Source: Mactra quadrangularis (taxonomy: Eukaryota > Mollusca > Bivalvia > Venerida > Mactridae). Taken from it: a stretch of 64,000 nt of DNA. Shown here in pieces: positions 1 through 14,400 of this stretch. Position numbers and translations under genes: made by a program. Position 1 is the first letter of the stretch. Each line of letters starts with the position of its first letter. Below the pieces are notes generated by a model. It was not told the origin of the DNA. It saw nothing but the letters and a program-made list of their open reading frames with translations, and did no database searches. The stretch spans positions 14,036,560 to 14,100,559 of the forward strand of contig CM046293.1 in the NCBI GenBank assembly GCA_025267735.1, given 5' to 3'.

Positions 1-185
1 TCAATTAGACAGTGCGTTTAGTGGTATGGAGTTACAGCACTCTAAATAAATGAATAAAACAACACTGCTTTGCTGTTTTATAAAAATTCTATTCATTATA
101 AAAATATCATATGATATATTGAATATCGATCATTTTGTATCGATACGAATATCGTATCGATCATTCTGACCGATATAGAGCCCTA
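1..185. repeat. Possible end of a hAT-like non-autonomous element
   Basis: Bases 120-185 are built from repeated ATCGAT/ATCGTATCGAT motifs and end in GAGCCCTA. Its reverse complement TAGGGCTC resembles the TAGGGCTT terminus of the element at 29068. The other end and the target duplication are not in the window, so the call is tentative. Confidence 0.35.
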
Positions 186-468
186 ATGTACATATTATAA
201 CATAAGATATGGAAAATCTAAAATATTGACCACAATGATTCCATGTAATATTAAGTTTGTAATGAGTATATGTCAATATGATTTGCTTGCCATATATATC
301 GGTACATGGAAATACTAATTAAAAGTATATCATTATTACTAGACATTAGTATACAGTTTGTTAATTTTTTGATTTATCCAGAATTTTAGGTATATAAAAA
401 TGTCTAACACACTTTACCAAAACATATAGTACATTTTCTACTTCATGTGAACTAAATTATTTCAACAC

Positions 469-625
469 CAGTCTAAGAATTTAGTGGGTGTCCAGTTGTC
501 CTAGCAACCACTTAGTTTGGGCAACCAACAATTTCTTTTAGGCAAATTCTGCAAATGAGATATACTGCTTGCTGTTAAAATGATCTGTTCAGACAACCAC
601 TTTCATATCCTAATTTTGTAGACTG
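469..625. mobile_element. CAGTCTA-type MITE, copy 1
   Basis: The ends CAGTCTAAGAATTTAG and CTAATTTTGTAGACTG are imperfect inverted repeats. The interior has GTTGTC and GCAACCA blocks shared with the copies at 40284-40429 and 39502-39668. Flanks CAACAC and TAACAC suggest a 6-bp target duplication with one change. There is no coding capacity. Confidence 0.6.
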
Positions 626-871
626 TAACACTATAACTTTGTTATAAAGATGGTACTGTATATAAACCAACTTACTCTATAGCATGTCTATATTTTTCTA
701 TAGAATATTCTGTATTACCTCTGTCAGCATTTAACTTGGCTATATTATAATGTACCTAGAATATATAGACAGTATGTTAAACAATTATAATGTATGACAT
801 GCAATGATATTGATGGTGACAATGATGATGAAGACTATAAAACAACAACAGCAATAATAATAAAATATGAA

Positions 872-1285
872 ATTGACCTTGTTTAGCAGTGGACAAAAAA
901 CAGTGATAATACAAGAAATGTAATGTGGAAACCACATTAAAGCCAGATTTTCATCAAGATCTGACTAAAAATGGCAGAGATATCTGACATATTAAAAACT
1001 TTAACACAAATATTACAAAGGGAGATAATCCATAATAAAGGTATAGTTGTGGTTACTTTCTAATTCTGTTCAACACATAGTATGTTATCATTGTATGAAG
1101 TTTCATAAAGATCTGACAATAAATGGCAGAAATATATGGTAAAGAAAAACTTTAACACAATTGTTAACAACACCAGACAACCTCCAAGGGTTTCGCAAAT
1201 TAAAACCGAATTTTTTCGTTGAAAAATCCGACCAAAAATAAAATTGACGTTATTTAGCAGTGGACAAAAACAGCGATGATAAAAC
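872..1285 (+). repeat. Dispersed repeat, copy 1 (second copy at 18613-18890)
   Basis: Positions 919-1185 match 18613-18890 closely (shared landmarks AAGAAATGTAATGTGGAAAC, TTTCATCAAGATCTGAC, ATGGCAGAAATATATGGTAA). Here it is bracketed by two direct copies of TTTAGCAGTGGACAAAAA (about 882 and 1253). It has no recognisable termini or coding potential. Confidence 0.65.
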
Positions 1286-1455
1286 TAATAATTATAATGA
1301 CCTTATCAAACAGTGAACTTATTGAAGCAAAATTTTCATAGGGTAAATCTATGTGTTGATTGCAAGAACAGGAATAATAGAAATACTTCTAACTTTTCAT
1401 AAAATAAATGTACAAATATATTAAATAATAATCAATGAATAAATAGTTACTTTAC

Positions 1456-1527
1456 CTTAGCATTTAAAGGACAAACATTAGCACCAGATGTAAATAAATC
1501 CATCTCATTACGCCATTCACTACTTCT
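1456..1527 (-). CDS. TMTC4: TMTC4-like coding exon 10, 72 nt (residues 515-538)
   Basis: The acceptor ATTACAG precedes 1527 and the donor GCTAAG|GTAAAG is at 1456, phase 0. It encodes [24 protein letters not shown], which matches the R(S/N)xEWR-E--LF-SA--VCPLNAK linker that leads into the first TPR of TMTC proteins. No continuation (expected to begin VHYN) is seen between 1 and 1455, so the next exon lies outside the window. Confidence 0.92.
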
Positions 1528-2400
1528 CTGTAATGTATACAATCATAGATTTATTTTGGTTGGTTTAACACAAATTATAGCCATAATGAGGGCCAGCTCA
1601 CCTAACCTAGCTTTACCTGAACCCTTGTCTATAACAAATGGTTGAATAGGTGGTCCACATTAAAGGTATTATCACACAAAAGATTTTACTATGGTTGTCA
1701 TTGGTAACAGGGAAAAACATGGTCCAACTGGACTGAATCCAAAAATTTAGTTTTATTTTTCTTCCAATTTTCCTCAGCCAAGCATTGCCATAGTAAATTT
1801 GGGAATCAAATAGTCATAATTTTAGCCAAAAACTTAGAGAGCACTCTAGCCAAGTTATACATTTTTCACACAAAAAGTAAAAAAATATAAGAGTAATTGT
1901 ATTCATAACATATAACACATTGCATTTAAGTGGCAAAAATGTCAACTTTTAGCAAAGCCAGAACTAGTATTGGGTTAAGCTTGAATATAAGAGGGTACAT
2001 GTGCCATACATACACATACTTGAACCCCAGAGTATTCCAAAAATGTAAATTTCTGTAATCAGTTACACTATCTGTTTCAACAGTTTAAAGATATAACGTG
2101 AAAGTTACATACCTGAATACATCTACCAGTAAATATTGATATCACAAACAATAAACCAATAGTTGTCATCTGTAAGAAAAATATGTACTTTTATTTGTTA
2201 GATAATTGGTTAAGTAAACTAATTTCTAAAAAGTTAAAACCAGTCACCTATTGGAAGTATGTCACCAACTCACTGAAAGTTAAATGTATCTATAGTCTCA
2301 ATGTCAATAAACTTTGTGTATTAGTTTTTATTTTGTACAATTATTTACACATTGTCTGTAATGTAGTAATCTTATAAACATTCCAAGACTTGAGGTATTT

Positions 2401-2466
<66 letters not shown>

Positions 2467-5400
2467 TTCATTATCAACATGACTCTAGACATTGTCACCA
2501 CCTTCATTATCAACATGACTCTCAACATTATCGCCCCCTTCATTATCATCATCATCAAAATCACCATCATTTCCATAAACATCATTATTACCATCATCAT
2601 CATAAACTCTCAACATTATCCCCGTGGTCACTATCATCGTCACAATCATCAACATCATCATCAACATCAACAACACCATTACATATACCATATAAACTAA
2701 GACTTACCTTAGCATATTGAGGATATGTCACACATATTTGTCTAACACCTAATATGACAATTATACAGAATCCTATACTTGATAAATATAATATTCTTTC
2801 AGCAATCACAAATCCTACACGGAAAAATAAATTACTAGCAGGCAAGAAAGGTATCACTATTAGAGATAATGCCATAGTTAAAGTCCTGAAATAGAAATAA
2901 TATAACATTCAATATCATCACTTGTATAGGAAATATGGTTTAAAAATGTCATTATCATCATCATCACCACCATCAATCATCATCATCACCATCATTATCA
3001 TTTCCACCATCACCATTATTACCACCATCATTATTATCATAACAACCATCATCATTGCCATCATCATTATCATTACCACCATCATCATTATCATAACAAC
3101 CATCATCATCATTGCCATCATCATTATCATTACCACCATCATCATTATCATAACAACCATCATCATCATTGCCATCATCATTATCATTACCACCATCACC
3201 ATTATCATAACAACCATCATTATCATTTCCACCATCACCATTATTACCACCATCATTATTATCATAACAACCATCATCATTGCCATCATCATTATCATTA
3301 CCACCATCATTATTATCATAACAACCATCATCATTGCCATCATCATTATCATTACCGCCATTATCATTATCATAACAACCATCATCATCATTTCCACCAT
3401 CACCATTATTACCACCATCATCATTATCATAACAACCATCATCATCATTGCCGCCATCATTATCATTACCACCATCATCATTATCATAACAACCATCATC
3501 ATCATTGCCACCATCACCATTATTACCACCATCATTATTATCATAACAACCATCATCATCATTGCCATCATCATTATCATTACCGCCATTATCATTATCA
3601 TAACAACCATCATTATCATTTCCACCATCACCATTATTACCACCATCATTATTATCATAACAACCATCATCATCATTGCCATCATCATTATCATTACCGC
3701 CATTATCATTATCATAACAACCATCATCATCATTGCCACCATCACCATTATTACCACCATCATTATTATCATAACAACCATCATCATCATCATTGCCATC
3801 ATCATTATCATTACCGCCATTATCATTATCATAACAACCATCATCATCATTGCCATCATCATTATCATTACCGCCATCATCATTATCATAACAACCATCA
3901 TCATCATTGCCATCATCATTATCATTACCGCCATCATCATTATCATCATAACCACAATCAACATTATTTTCTAACACCTCAGTTACACATATGGTCGGAC
4001 TTAAATCCGTCCTCAATTGGTTAATTATTTCTCTCATCTGATTGATATTCATCGGTAACATGATTTTAGACTTTATGATTGTGTAACCACGAATCAGCAA
4101 TTCATATTGGTGAAAGATTGGTAGTTCATTTTTTCCAGTAATGAACAGAACTGAGGAACACCGATTTAGCACCAACGTCCCTGATTTGCTGCCTATTTCG
4201 CAGATTTCAACTTAAACATCAACTTTTTTTGAAACAATCAAAATTGTTCGGAAACATTTTCAGCAGAAATTTAATAAATTTTAGTGCAAATTGACATACA
4301 AGTACGAATGATGGTGTTTAAAGTAGGAAAAATCTACCCTGTATGTCACAGTATAGACAATTTTAGTGCATTTTTGTGACTTTTATTTCTTGCAATCTAT
4401 AGGTCAATTTGCCCTAAAATATTAAGACTTAATTATATGACAACTACCCTTATATTAATATACTGAAATTATATGCAAAGAAGAAAATGTCTATGTCAAG
4501 CTCCCAAAATTAAAAAAAATTGTTTCAAGAAATGGTAATTCTTTGCATGCAACTGTGCATGTAACCATAAAACCTGTGGTAATAGATTTGATTTCAAATT
4601 ATATTACATTCAACAAATCTAATCAAAACAGGCATCACACACATGTATCACACAGAAATAAACATGCAACTCAAAACATAATTCTTAGAAATAAAAGAAG
4701 AGAATTTACAACCAATAGCATTTTGCATGTCTCAAAACATCCTCATAAATTATACACCACATCATATTAAAACATAAAGATAACTTATTTTACATAGTAA
4801 CTTAAATAATAGAACATGACAAATGTAATGAAAATAGGAAATCTATTTTGAAATAAATATAATATTCTTCCAATAACTATTGTTGTAGACAGCTGATTTC
4901 AATGATTTATTGTATAATTAAATAAATGAAATACAATACATATGTCTCTTATGAATTCTTGTTATATAAGATATAATGTGTTTAGATCTATGTTTGTACA
5001 TAGGCATGTATATATACTATATAAATACTGTTTATAAAAGGTTCATAGGGAAGATTGGTCTTCGACTCCGCATAAATGAGTTGTCTCTACATATAAAATC
5101 CTTATTGCAATATTTTTTTCTATAGATACAAAAGCCGCCTGGCTGGCTCAGTCAGTAGCCCACAAGTCGTAGATTTGATTCCTGGGCAGGGCATACTTTC
5201 TTAGAGCTTAGTCATGAAGCAATTTCTATGGCCATTCTCCCTTCTACTACTGATACTAAATCATAAAGGGCAGTTGTCAGTCACTGATGGAGTATGTGGC
5301 TAGTAACTGGTTAACAGGTACATCAAGAGATCTAACTTTTCCAGAAACAGTGAGTAGGACAACTAACTTATACAACATGTTGCTACAGCTTTAAACCCTG

Positions 5401-8400
5401 TCAAAGAAAGAAATCTATACAGACAATATTTTCTTTTCTTACAACATATTCCACAAAATTTGGCCTAAATCTTGATTTTAAGTTTCAATCAAAAGGTTAC
5501 CAGAGGGGCAAGGGTGCAAGTTTGTTAGTCCAGTTCAATTACTGCAACATACCCAAAGTTATCTCTGATTTGATTGGCTTACCTCTGATCCTGAGTTATT
5601 GGTGCTTTAAGACACGCCCATATTAATAAACCAATGAAAATCCAGAATACAAATGTAGTTATAATCCTCCAATCAGAAAAGTCTTCTATAACAGGTACAC
5701 AACCCATTGACCAATCAAAACAAAGCCACCATGGACAAGTTAATAACCAAGCATTTATTGTATATAAATAATTGTAATTTAAACCCTGAAACAAAAAAAA
5801 GCGAATTATAACCTCAAGATGGAATTAAATTTCATAAAGAACTAAAAGCATATGAAAAATAGTCTGTATCATCATCATCATCACCACCACCACCATCACC
5901 ACCACTACCATCACCATCATTATCATCATCACCACCATCATCATCATCACCATCATCATTATCTTCATCAAGTTATTATGGATCAGGCTCTTGACTATTC
6001 CTCTGGCAAAGGTGAGGCCTAATATATTGTTTAGAGCACAATTTAACCTCTGTAGAGCAACAACCTCAGTACAGCAACACTTTTTAGCCTCTCCTAGCGG
6101 GTGTTGTTTAAGAGAGGTTGTACTGTATTACAAGCATCAATATTGCTTGTCTCAATGGAGTAGTCTTACAATAATGACCTTTTTATCAACTCAATTAAGG
6201 ATTTTGGACTAGTTTATTTATTCTATTTATTTATTTTACATATTTATTGGAGCTAAGGCCGTATCAACACAATTTAGGTCATTTCACGGCGGACAGCGCA
6301 CCTAACCCAGCTTTCCTGGACCATTGTCTATAACCAGTACTCACCTACCCTTCCACAAGGCCGGAAACTTCTCCATAATATCTAATCAATGGAGGAAAAT
6401 TGATATTATTGTCAAATTTTCATGGAAGGGTATGACTTCCCCAGGTGGGATTCGAAGGATTTCAAATCCCGGCGCACTACCAACTGCGCTATCAACCCAG
6501 GTACGATTTTGGACTTAGAATTGTTACAAATCCCACAAATTTGCAATAACCAAGGTGGCTTTTGTAATGGAACTTTACAATGTACTTTAAAATAAACCAC
6601 TTACCCGTAAAAATGTACCATTAACAAATGAATGAGGGTTATCAAATACTTGAAAAGTGGGCGGAGTTGACCCCATTATTCTCCATCGAAACATTAATAC
6701 AAATATACCAGTAAATAGTAAGATTATATGTCGTTTTATCAATGATAACACCCATTGTGGAACATCAGACGTCTGTAATATACAAAAACATATAATTAAC
6801 TCAATATCTTAATCATGGAGCCGCCCAGCTAGCTCACTTGATAGCAAGCAAGTCTTACTTTTTATTGTGTTATATTGTAAAAGGCAAATTATTACCTAGC
6901 CTAACTATATAAAAAAAATGTAAGTAGTTTCAATAGTGCATTCATTTTCCCTAGTCATAGTCTTGGAGCAAGTGGTTTAAGGCAATGGCCGACTATGTAA
7001 ACACAAACATTTTCTCAGACAAAAGTAATAAGAAAGTGATCAGACATACAGTTGGTCAAATAGCCATATATTACAAATGAAGCACTAAGGACAAGCCATT
7101 AATAATATGTTTATCTTTAAATGCACAAAGAAATTGTCTGTCTAGAATATTCCCTCAAGATGTTAAATGAGCTTTGTTAAGTCACTGTACATACTGATCA
7201 TTAATCATAAGGAAGAGTGCTGAAGGTTTTAGATAAATATGGTAGCAGAAGTATAATATGGCACTTGTTCTTTTTGCCGTGAAGATAGCTTTTATGGCGA
7301 CATGGTAGAATGTCCACTTATGACTCAATGACTAAATAGGTCATGGGTTTGAATCTTAGTTCGGAACTTGGATTTTTGTCGGGTTACAATATTGAATCAA
7401 TTTTGTAGAACAGGTTGAAAAGATAAAATACTTTTACATTCATTCAATTTATGTCTACCTTTTCAACAAGAAGTTTTCTTAGTTTAGAAATAAAAAGAAT
7501 AGAATCAACAAACAACTTAGTTTTAAATTGAATATGGTCATTATCATTAAATGACATAATATATTCAGTTAGGCCATGCCATACCCGAATTTTGTTAAAC
7601 GTCCGGGTGCATGTAGATTTTAGAGTCCTCAATAAAAAAAAAACCAGAATTTTTGGTGTAATTCTCTTAAAAAATTCTGTTGTTTCGGGATTCGATAACT
7701 GATTTTTAAAAAAAAGTACTGATAGTTCATTGCTTCTGTGTATTTGTTTAATGAAAATGTACATGTGTATGTTGTATATACTTTTTTATGGAATTACTTT
7801 AATCTCACATTAATGTCACAAACATTCATGTATTACCAAGTACTTACTTGTGTGAATACTAGCTAGAATGGATATGTTTTTTTCGTTTTCTGTTTGTGTG
7901 TTTTTGTGAATAGGTACCTAGCTTTTCCAAACTTGAGTTGACACTTAACAGAATTCCAATGTGGCATGGCCTTACTAGTTATAAGAACCATGAAACTATG
8001 AACCAGCATATTTGAACATGAAATATATTTTTCATATTTTTTCAAAGAATGAGGGGAACTAAGAAAATGCCACAAAATTGTGGACACTGTAATTGTGATT
8101 GCTATTCACTTTCATAGCCATCACTTGATTTTCTAGAGTTAAATTACACCAACAAAAAAATATGTGAAATGTAAATAAACAGAAGCATTTAAGCAAAAGT
8201 TAATAACAGAATTTTACAGTGAACATAAACTATCTTCGACCATGAAGAGTATCATATAAACACCATAAAATACGAGATATATATCATTATTATTAAACAA
8301 TAAACAACACTCTTGTAGAAACAACCTTATTTGCAGACATTAAACCATAGTAAAACAACACTTACATTTCTAATAAAATCTGGATATTAAAATTGAACAG

Positions 8401-11400
8401 TGAATGTTTCTATGTAGGTCAGGGATATATGAGTGACCTATGTATACAGCGTATATAGTCACATATAGTGGGTACAAAAAAACAAAACGTGTTTTGGTAA
8501 ACATTAGAAATGGGACAATCCATTTCTGGGGTAGGCAGTAATGAAAATTAAATGTGTGTAATTCATTTTAACAAAATAAGTATGATGGATACCACCATTT
8601 GTTGGTAAATCGTGCTTGTGTTGGTAAAAATCTTTTCCATTACACTAACAACTAAGACAATCGTAAAACATATCACATGTTTATGTTATTGTCATCCTGA
8701 GCGTCCCTCGTAGTGGATTAGTTTATTCTATTGTTATTATAAACAGTGTTTTGTTTTTTTGTACGCACTATAATCTTCAGAATGTATACAAATACTTGAT
8801 TTTTGAAAATTTCTTGCAGCAGTCAAAAATGTGAAAGATTCAAACAGTGTGTTAAGTGGCTATTACATGCATTGACCAAAAACCTGCACATAAGTATGTA
8901 AATTTGATTTGTTCACATAATTTTTTTAGCAAATGACCTTATTCGCTGCTAAATTCAATTTTTGTGCAGAGGGTTTCAAGCTAACAATAAAAACACACAG
9001 AATTAATTGGGAATTTTGGGGGAAAGAAAAGTAGAAGTTATTTTATGCACCAGTTGACATCAGTCAATTATTTGTCTGGAAAGAAAATTCAGGGAGTAAT
9101 CAATTTTTTATTTACCTCATAAGTTGTTATTGTAGATAATGTAACTATAGACACAGTGGAGCTTTTCACAAAAATTCTTACCATAACAATTATCGTAAGT
9201 CAAAAGCAAGAAACATTACTGGTAATAATATGGCCAGTTGTTTTGGCCAATCAATTCCATATATCATTGAATTATGTAAAATATTGCATACCTAGTGAAT
9301 GTCATATCATATTATGAAAACTGACTTACAATAACTTTTTTGTAAGAATTTTTACACTGGTAGATAGGATTTGTTACACTCAAATACAATACAGTCTTTA
9401 CCATAGTTTTTAGATGTGAATTGAAGATAAAAGTTTTCAACTGCAATAAGGGACTTTAGTCAGTTATTTCCCCTTGAATACTGTTTAAATAGGTAGGTCC
9501 TATTAGTTGGATTACTCGGATTTTACCCTTACTTTTTAATGCCAATTTGAAAAAATCAATCTTAAATAACGTTTTTGTACATCATTTAATTTGTTTGAAA
9601 TTCAAGCTTAGTATTTTTAGGGTAAAGAACTATCTAAATTTCACCACTTCTGTTAATATCTTCATTATAAGAAGAAAGATATTAGATTAAATATTTTGTT
9701 ATCCTTACATAGAAATTCTATAATAAAATCCGAGAATTCCAACTGTAAGGACCTACTTACCAATTGGATTGCTTCAGATTTTGCCAGGGAAAGATAACTG
9801 ACTAAAGTCCCTAATTGACCTCTCCTTTTTCTAGTAATTTAGCTGTTATACATGGATTCAAGATTAAACAGAAGAGATTGAAATTTGATGATTGTCAATA
9901 TTGTTAATATTTGCTATTTAAAAAAAGAATGGTGTTTCGTTATCCCCAAGTCTCATTTTCTACTAAAATAAACTCCACAAAAACTTCTACTCCATTAACT
10001 TGGCAAAATTTTCAGTAAAGTCAAGCATGGAAAATTTTAAATTCTAGTGAACTTCACAAAAACTTCTACTAAAGCAGTTACTTCAAAATCTAACAGTTTT
10101 ATTACCAGACAGTAAGTCCTAGGAAGATCAAAATTTTACAGAACCAAACCAAGTCTAACAGGTATGAGATATTTTAGTGATTTTACATATTTTGATGAAT
10201 TGAAAATATTGTGGATGAGACAGTCTGTCCTGTCAACATGTAGATCTAGATGAATCTTTTAATTTTTATACAGAATTTGTCAGTTGGTCTGCGATGTTTG
10301 ATGGTGACTGCTAAAGTATACTTCAATAAAACTTTTACTTACCGTAACTGAACTTCACAACCATATGGAACCATTCATAACACCAAGACGCAGACAGTAA
10401 TTGCATTTAAAAGTAAAGTTATTAACTTTACTAAGACCCAGACGTTGCAACAAGTAAATATAAATACCTTCAATAAATACTTATTTAAATGATAAATTTA
10501 TCTCAAATCTAAGTTCCAGACAAAACCCATTTCTCTTCCAATACTTATATGTTACAATCTTTATATAGAAGATCTTGGAGTATTTGAACAGCAGACATGA
10601 ACAAACATAGGAGAAACCCCAGCTGTATTAATATTCCTTCTAAAAGTTTGACATGACAATATATTCTTGTAATAATGAACGCTGTCAACTAGACCATACT
10701 TTCCTTAGATTTACTTTATGAGCACTTATTCATTTACTAGTTCTGATTTAGTAATGGCTGTTTTTCACCCAGCTGATCACACTTAATTTAGTTATAATCT
10801 GTAAGCCTTTAAATAGCTAAGTTTGGTCACAGTGTCAACAACGCGATTGTTTTTAAATTTCATTCAAATCACAGAGGTGCATAAACCCCACATATTTAAA
10901 TACTGACTACTGTACTTCAGTGCTCACTACAAATTTAAATCAGCAGGGTTAACATATGCTACAGTTGAATAAAATTTAACAGTATTTGTAACAAATAGTC
11001 ATTTGAACCCTTATATCTCCTTTTGAATCTCAAGCTTGCCTTTTATAGTGATATATATTTGTTAACAATGTTAGTGCTCTCAAAAACTCAATTTTGTATG
11101 TTAGTTCATGTTGCGGTATTTGCTTGCACCAAATGTTCCTAATATTCTTCATTACATAGAGATACATTCTGCCCCTCTAAAAACCAAGGTTCACCTTTGG
11201 GGATGTATTAAGGGCCCTTTAAAGGTGATGTTTCGACACCTTTGGGGAAATGTCTGGTTAACAGTGGCGTTATGTTACACTGTTCAGGACATGTCCGGTT
11301 AACAGTAGCATCATGTTATACTGTTCAGGACACCAATTTTCAATAAAAAATAAATAGAAATAAATAAGAAATTAGTGATGAAAATATAAAATAAAGTCTT

Positions 11401-14400
11401 ATCATGATCTGTGAAGGATGTAGGTCCAAAAATATGAAATATAAAGGCTTTTTTTATTTTGTTTTGTGTTATTGTATATACAAAATGTACATTATGTTTT
11501 TATGGTGGAGGGTTTTTACTTACATGTATTTATTTTTTATAACATTTTTGTACAACGCCATTGAATATGTAATATAGAAATAGGCGTTTAATCAAATGAA
11601 AAAGTTTAAGTTTAAGATAGTTATACTGAGAAAATCCTCTCATAAAAACCCATATCTTTTGAATAATTAAGTTTATATAATTTAACTTTAGCTCAATTGT
11701 GAAACATGCTCTTACAACTTAGATTAATTACTTTCAAGTCTGCTTCCAGGTCCGTCTGTATTGAGCAAGTAGATTTATTTCTTTGTACTAGGTTTAACAC
11801 TGTATTAACACAAATATTAGGGTTATTTTACAGCATCCAACGCACCTAACCTAGCTTTCCTGGACCTTTGTCTATAACCGGATATCGCCTACTCTTCCAC
11901 AAGGCCAGAAACTTATCCATATACCTTTCGAATTTTCATGGATGGGTATAACATCCCTGGGTGGGATTCAAAGTTGTACTCCCTTCGTGACACTAGATTT
12001 GTATGGGATTTGTACCATGCAACTATTTCAATGTATTATACTATTATAAAGCACACACCAATATTTCCATCTCTGTTACCAAGTATCGCTTTCATTCCAG
12101 TAACAGAGTAGCAGAACCAACCAGAGAAATTATAAGTAAATCTGTGAGCTAATGCTCACTAGTGATACCCCCGCAAAAATCTAAAATTATGTGACAAACA
12201 GGAAGTAGATGAGCAAGGAGCATAAAATCGCTTTACACCACATGGGACTATGAGATGAAGCAATTTGCAAAGTATTAGGCTGCTGCATGTTATAGTTGCT
12301 GAGAAAACTGCGACGGAAATTTTGTAACGGACAGACGCACGCACGCACACACGCACAGACAAGGGTAAAACAGTATACCCCCCTCTTCTTCGAAGCAGGG
12401 GTATAATAAGAAGTATAAAATAGATGAGAATCAATACAAGAAACATGGAAATTAGACAATTCAACAAGTATGAACCGCTGGTTTAGCACAAAACAGTCAT
12501 AACTCAAGTTAAAAAAAGTGAGTTACGACTGTTTTGTGCTAAGACAGCAATTTCAAAATCATGTAAATATACACAAGGGATTACTATCTATGATAAAGTC
12601 TAGACACATACATACTCCCATCTTTATCTTAAAATATAATAATACCATAACATAAGTTTAAAGCCCATTATTATATCTCTCAAGGGGATTTCTAAGGTGT
12701 TTTGAAAATTGTGTATATCCTATTGTATCTTTTATTATCAATGTTTCAACTGAAACTGAAGTACTTTCCAAGGTTGAATTTTCCATTTACACGGCACTTT
12801 CAAACCAAAATAACATCTTTAACAGAAGAATAGCCAATGTAAGGTGTAGTCAAACAATATTAACCTGAGCTTGAACTACCTTATTATAATAATTACACAC
12901 TTTACAAAACAAGTAAATCTGTGAGCTAATGCTCACTAGTGATACCCCCGCAAAAATCTAAAAATATGTGACAAACAGGAAGTAGATGAGCAAGGAGCAT
13001 GAAATCGCTTTACACCACATGGGACTATGGGATGAAGCAATATGCAAAGTATTAGGCTGCTGCATGTTATAGTTGCTGAGAAAACTGCCACGGAAATTTT
13101 GTAATGGACGGACGGACACACGCACGCACGGACATGGGTAAAACAGTATACCCCCCTCTTCTTCGAAGCGGGGGTATAATTAAATCATGAGTTTCCATAT
13201 GCGTGTATACAATTATACACATGTTAATAACAACCTAGATGAATATAAATGAATTTTGCAAACATGGCATGTTATTGTACTTTAAATTTTGGACTCATTC
13301 GTTTATGGGGAACATGTATGTCCCCAATGTTGTGACACTGTTTTAAAGTATTTATTCATACGAAAACAAAATTGGTTGTTCAGATATGTGTATTTTGCCA
13401 AAAGCTTCCGACAGAGCGCGATTTACAAACAAAGACTAAAATAGGCTATAAATAGTTTAATATATTCTTTAATAAAGGTCAAGCTCAGGTTAATTCTGTG
13501 GGACTATAAACTTTCCTTAACCATTTTATTTCATTTATTTATGAACAATCTCCAGTAGTTCAAAATCATCATTATTGAATCCCTCAGACAATCTATATTA
13601 GAATCATGTACCCTTCAAAATGTTTTGGGTGACAGCAAATAAGATCCTGCAAGATTTCTGACCACATGGTTACCTCCTGTAGTTCAGAATCATCACATTT
13701 ATAGTTTAGATTCCAAACCTACCCTTTATCTAAAATTCATTGTCTTATTTTTTACATGAATGTTTGCAGTTTATTAGAACTTTTTAAAAAGGTTATAAAC
13801 TACATTTGCGACCTACTCAGTTAATCATTTGTATCAACTTTTATTTTACTAGAACTCATTAACCCCATTAACAAATTTTACCAATAAAATCTAAGGTCCA
13901 AACTTGAATTAAACTCACAAACTTAAAGTTATAAGCGGACACACTATACTACTTCGCCATAGAAACTAGCTTGGAAGCACATCAATACAAGTGCTGTATT
14001 ATACCTCTGCCACATACATGTATACAAATAAAAAAACATCATTAATGCTGCAAAATTGTCAACGAATTGAACCCTGATAGCTAGATTCTATATCAAGGGT
14101 ACTATCTCTGAACTATTGCACCATGATAATGGTTGTATTGTATCAAGTCATATCATATTGATAAATTTTATTTTACTGTCGATGGTGCGTACATTTACCC
14201 CATTTTGATTTAAATGCTTACTACAGAAATTCAGTATTTATTTGGAATGAAAATATATATCCAAGCATTTAAATCAGTGGGGTAAATGTATGCACCACTG
14301 ACAGTTTAATAAAGTACACCAATGTCAGGCATTATCTCACCTTAGGTTTTCCATTACCATTTCTATGTAACTTCTTTCTTAAACCAACAACTTCAAGTAG

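Noticed and set aside
2183..2377. 64-codon plus frame next to exon 9
   Set aside because: Intronic, on the opposite strand to the gene, with no coding signal.
2938..3965. Regularly spaced repeats resembling a CRISPR array
   Set aside because: No unique spacers; units and spacers are all ATC/ACC simple sequence in a eukaryotic intron.
2918..3974. 350-codon frames on both strands rich in Met/Val or Ile/Thr
   Set aside because: Same array in other phases; every multiple-of-three unit gives open frames automatically.
2973..4175. 400-codon minus-strand frame with Asp/Asn/Gly repeats and a 70-residue non-repeat start
   Set aside because: It is the 57-bp minisatellite read in frame; the non-repeat part has no recognised motif and the whole lies in an intron of the TMTC4-like gene on the same strand.
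7444..7764. 106-codon minus frame in the exon 5-6 intron
   Set aside because: No homology recognised, AT-driven composition, no splice sites joining it in frame to neighbouring exons.
12159..12507. Two overlapping minus frames of 102 and 106 codons
   Set aside because: They coincide with the ATACCCCC repeat, and the same frame recurs in the second copy at 12936-13121.
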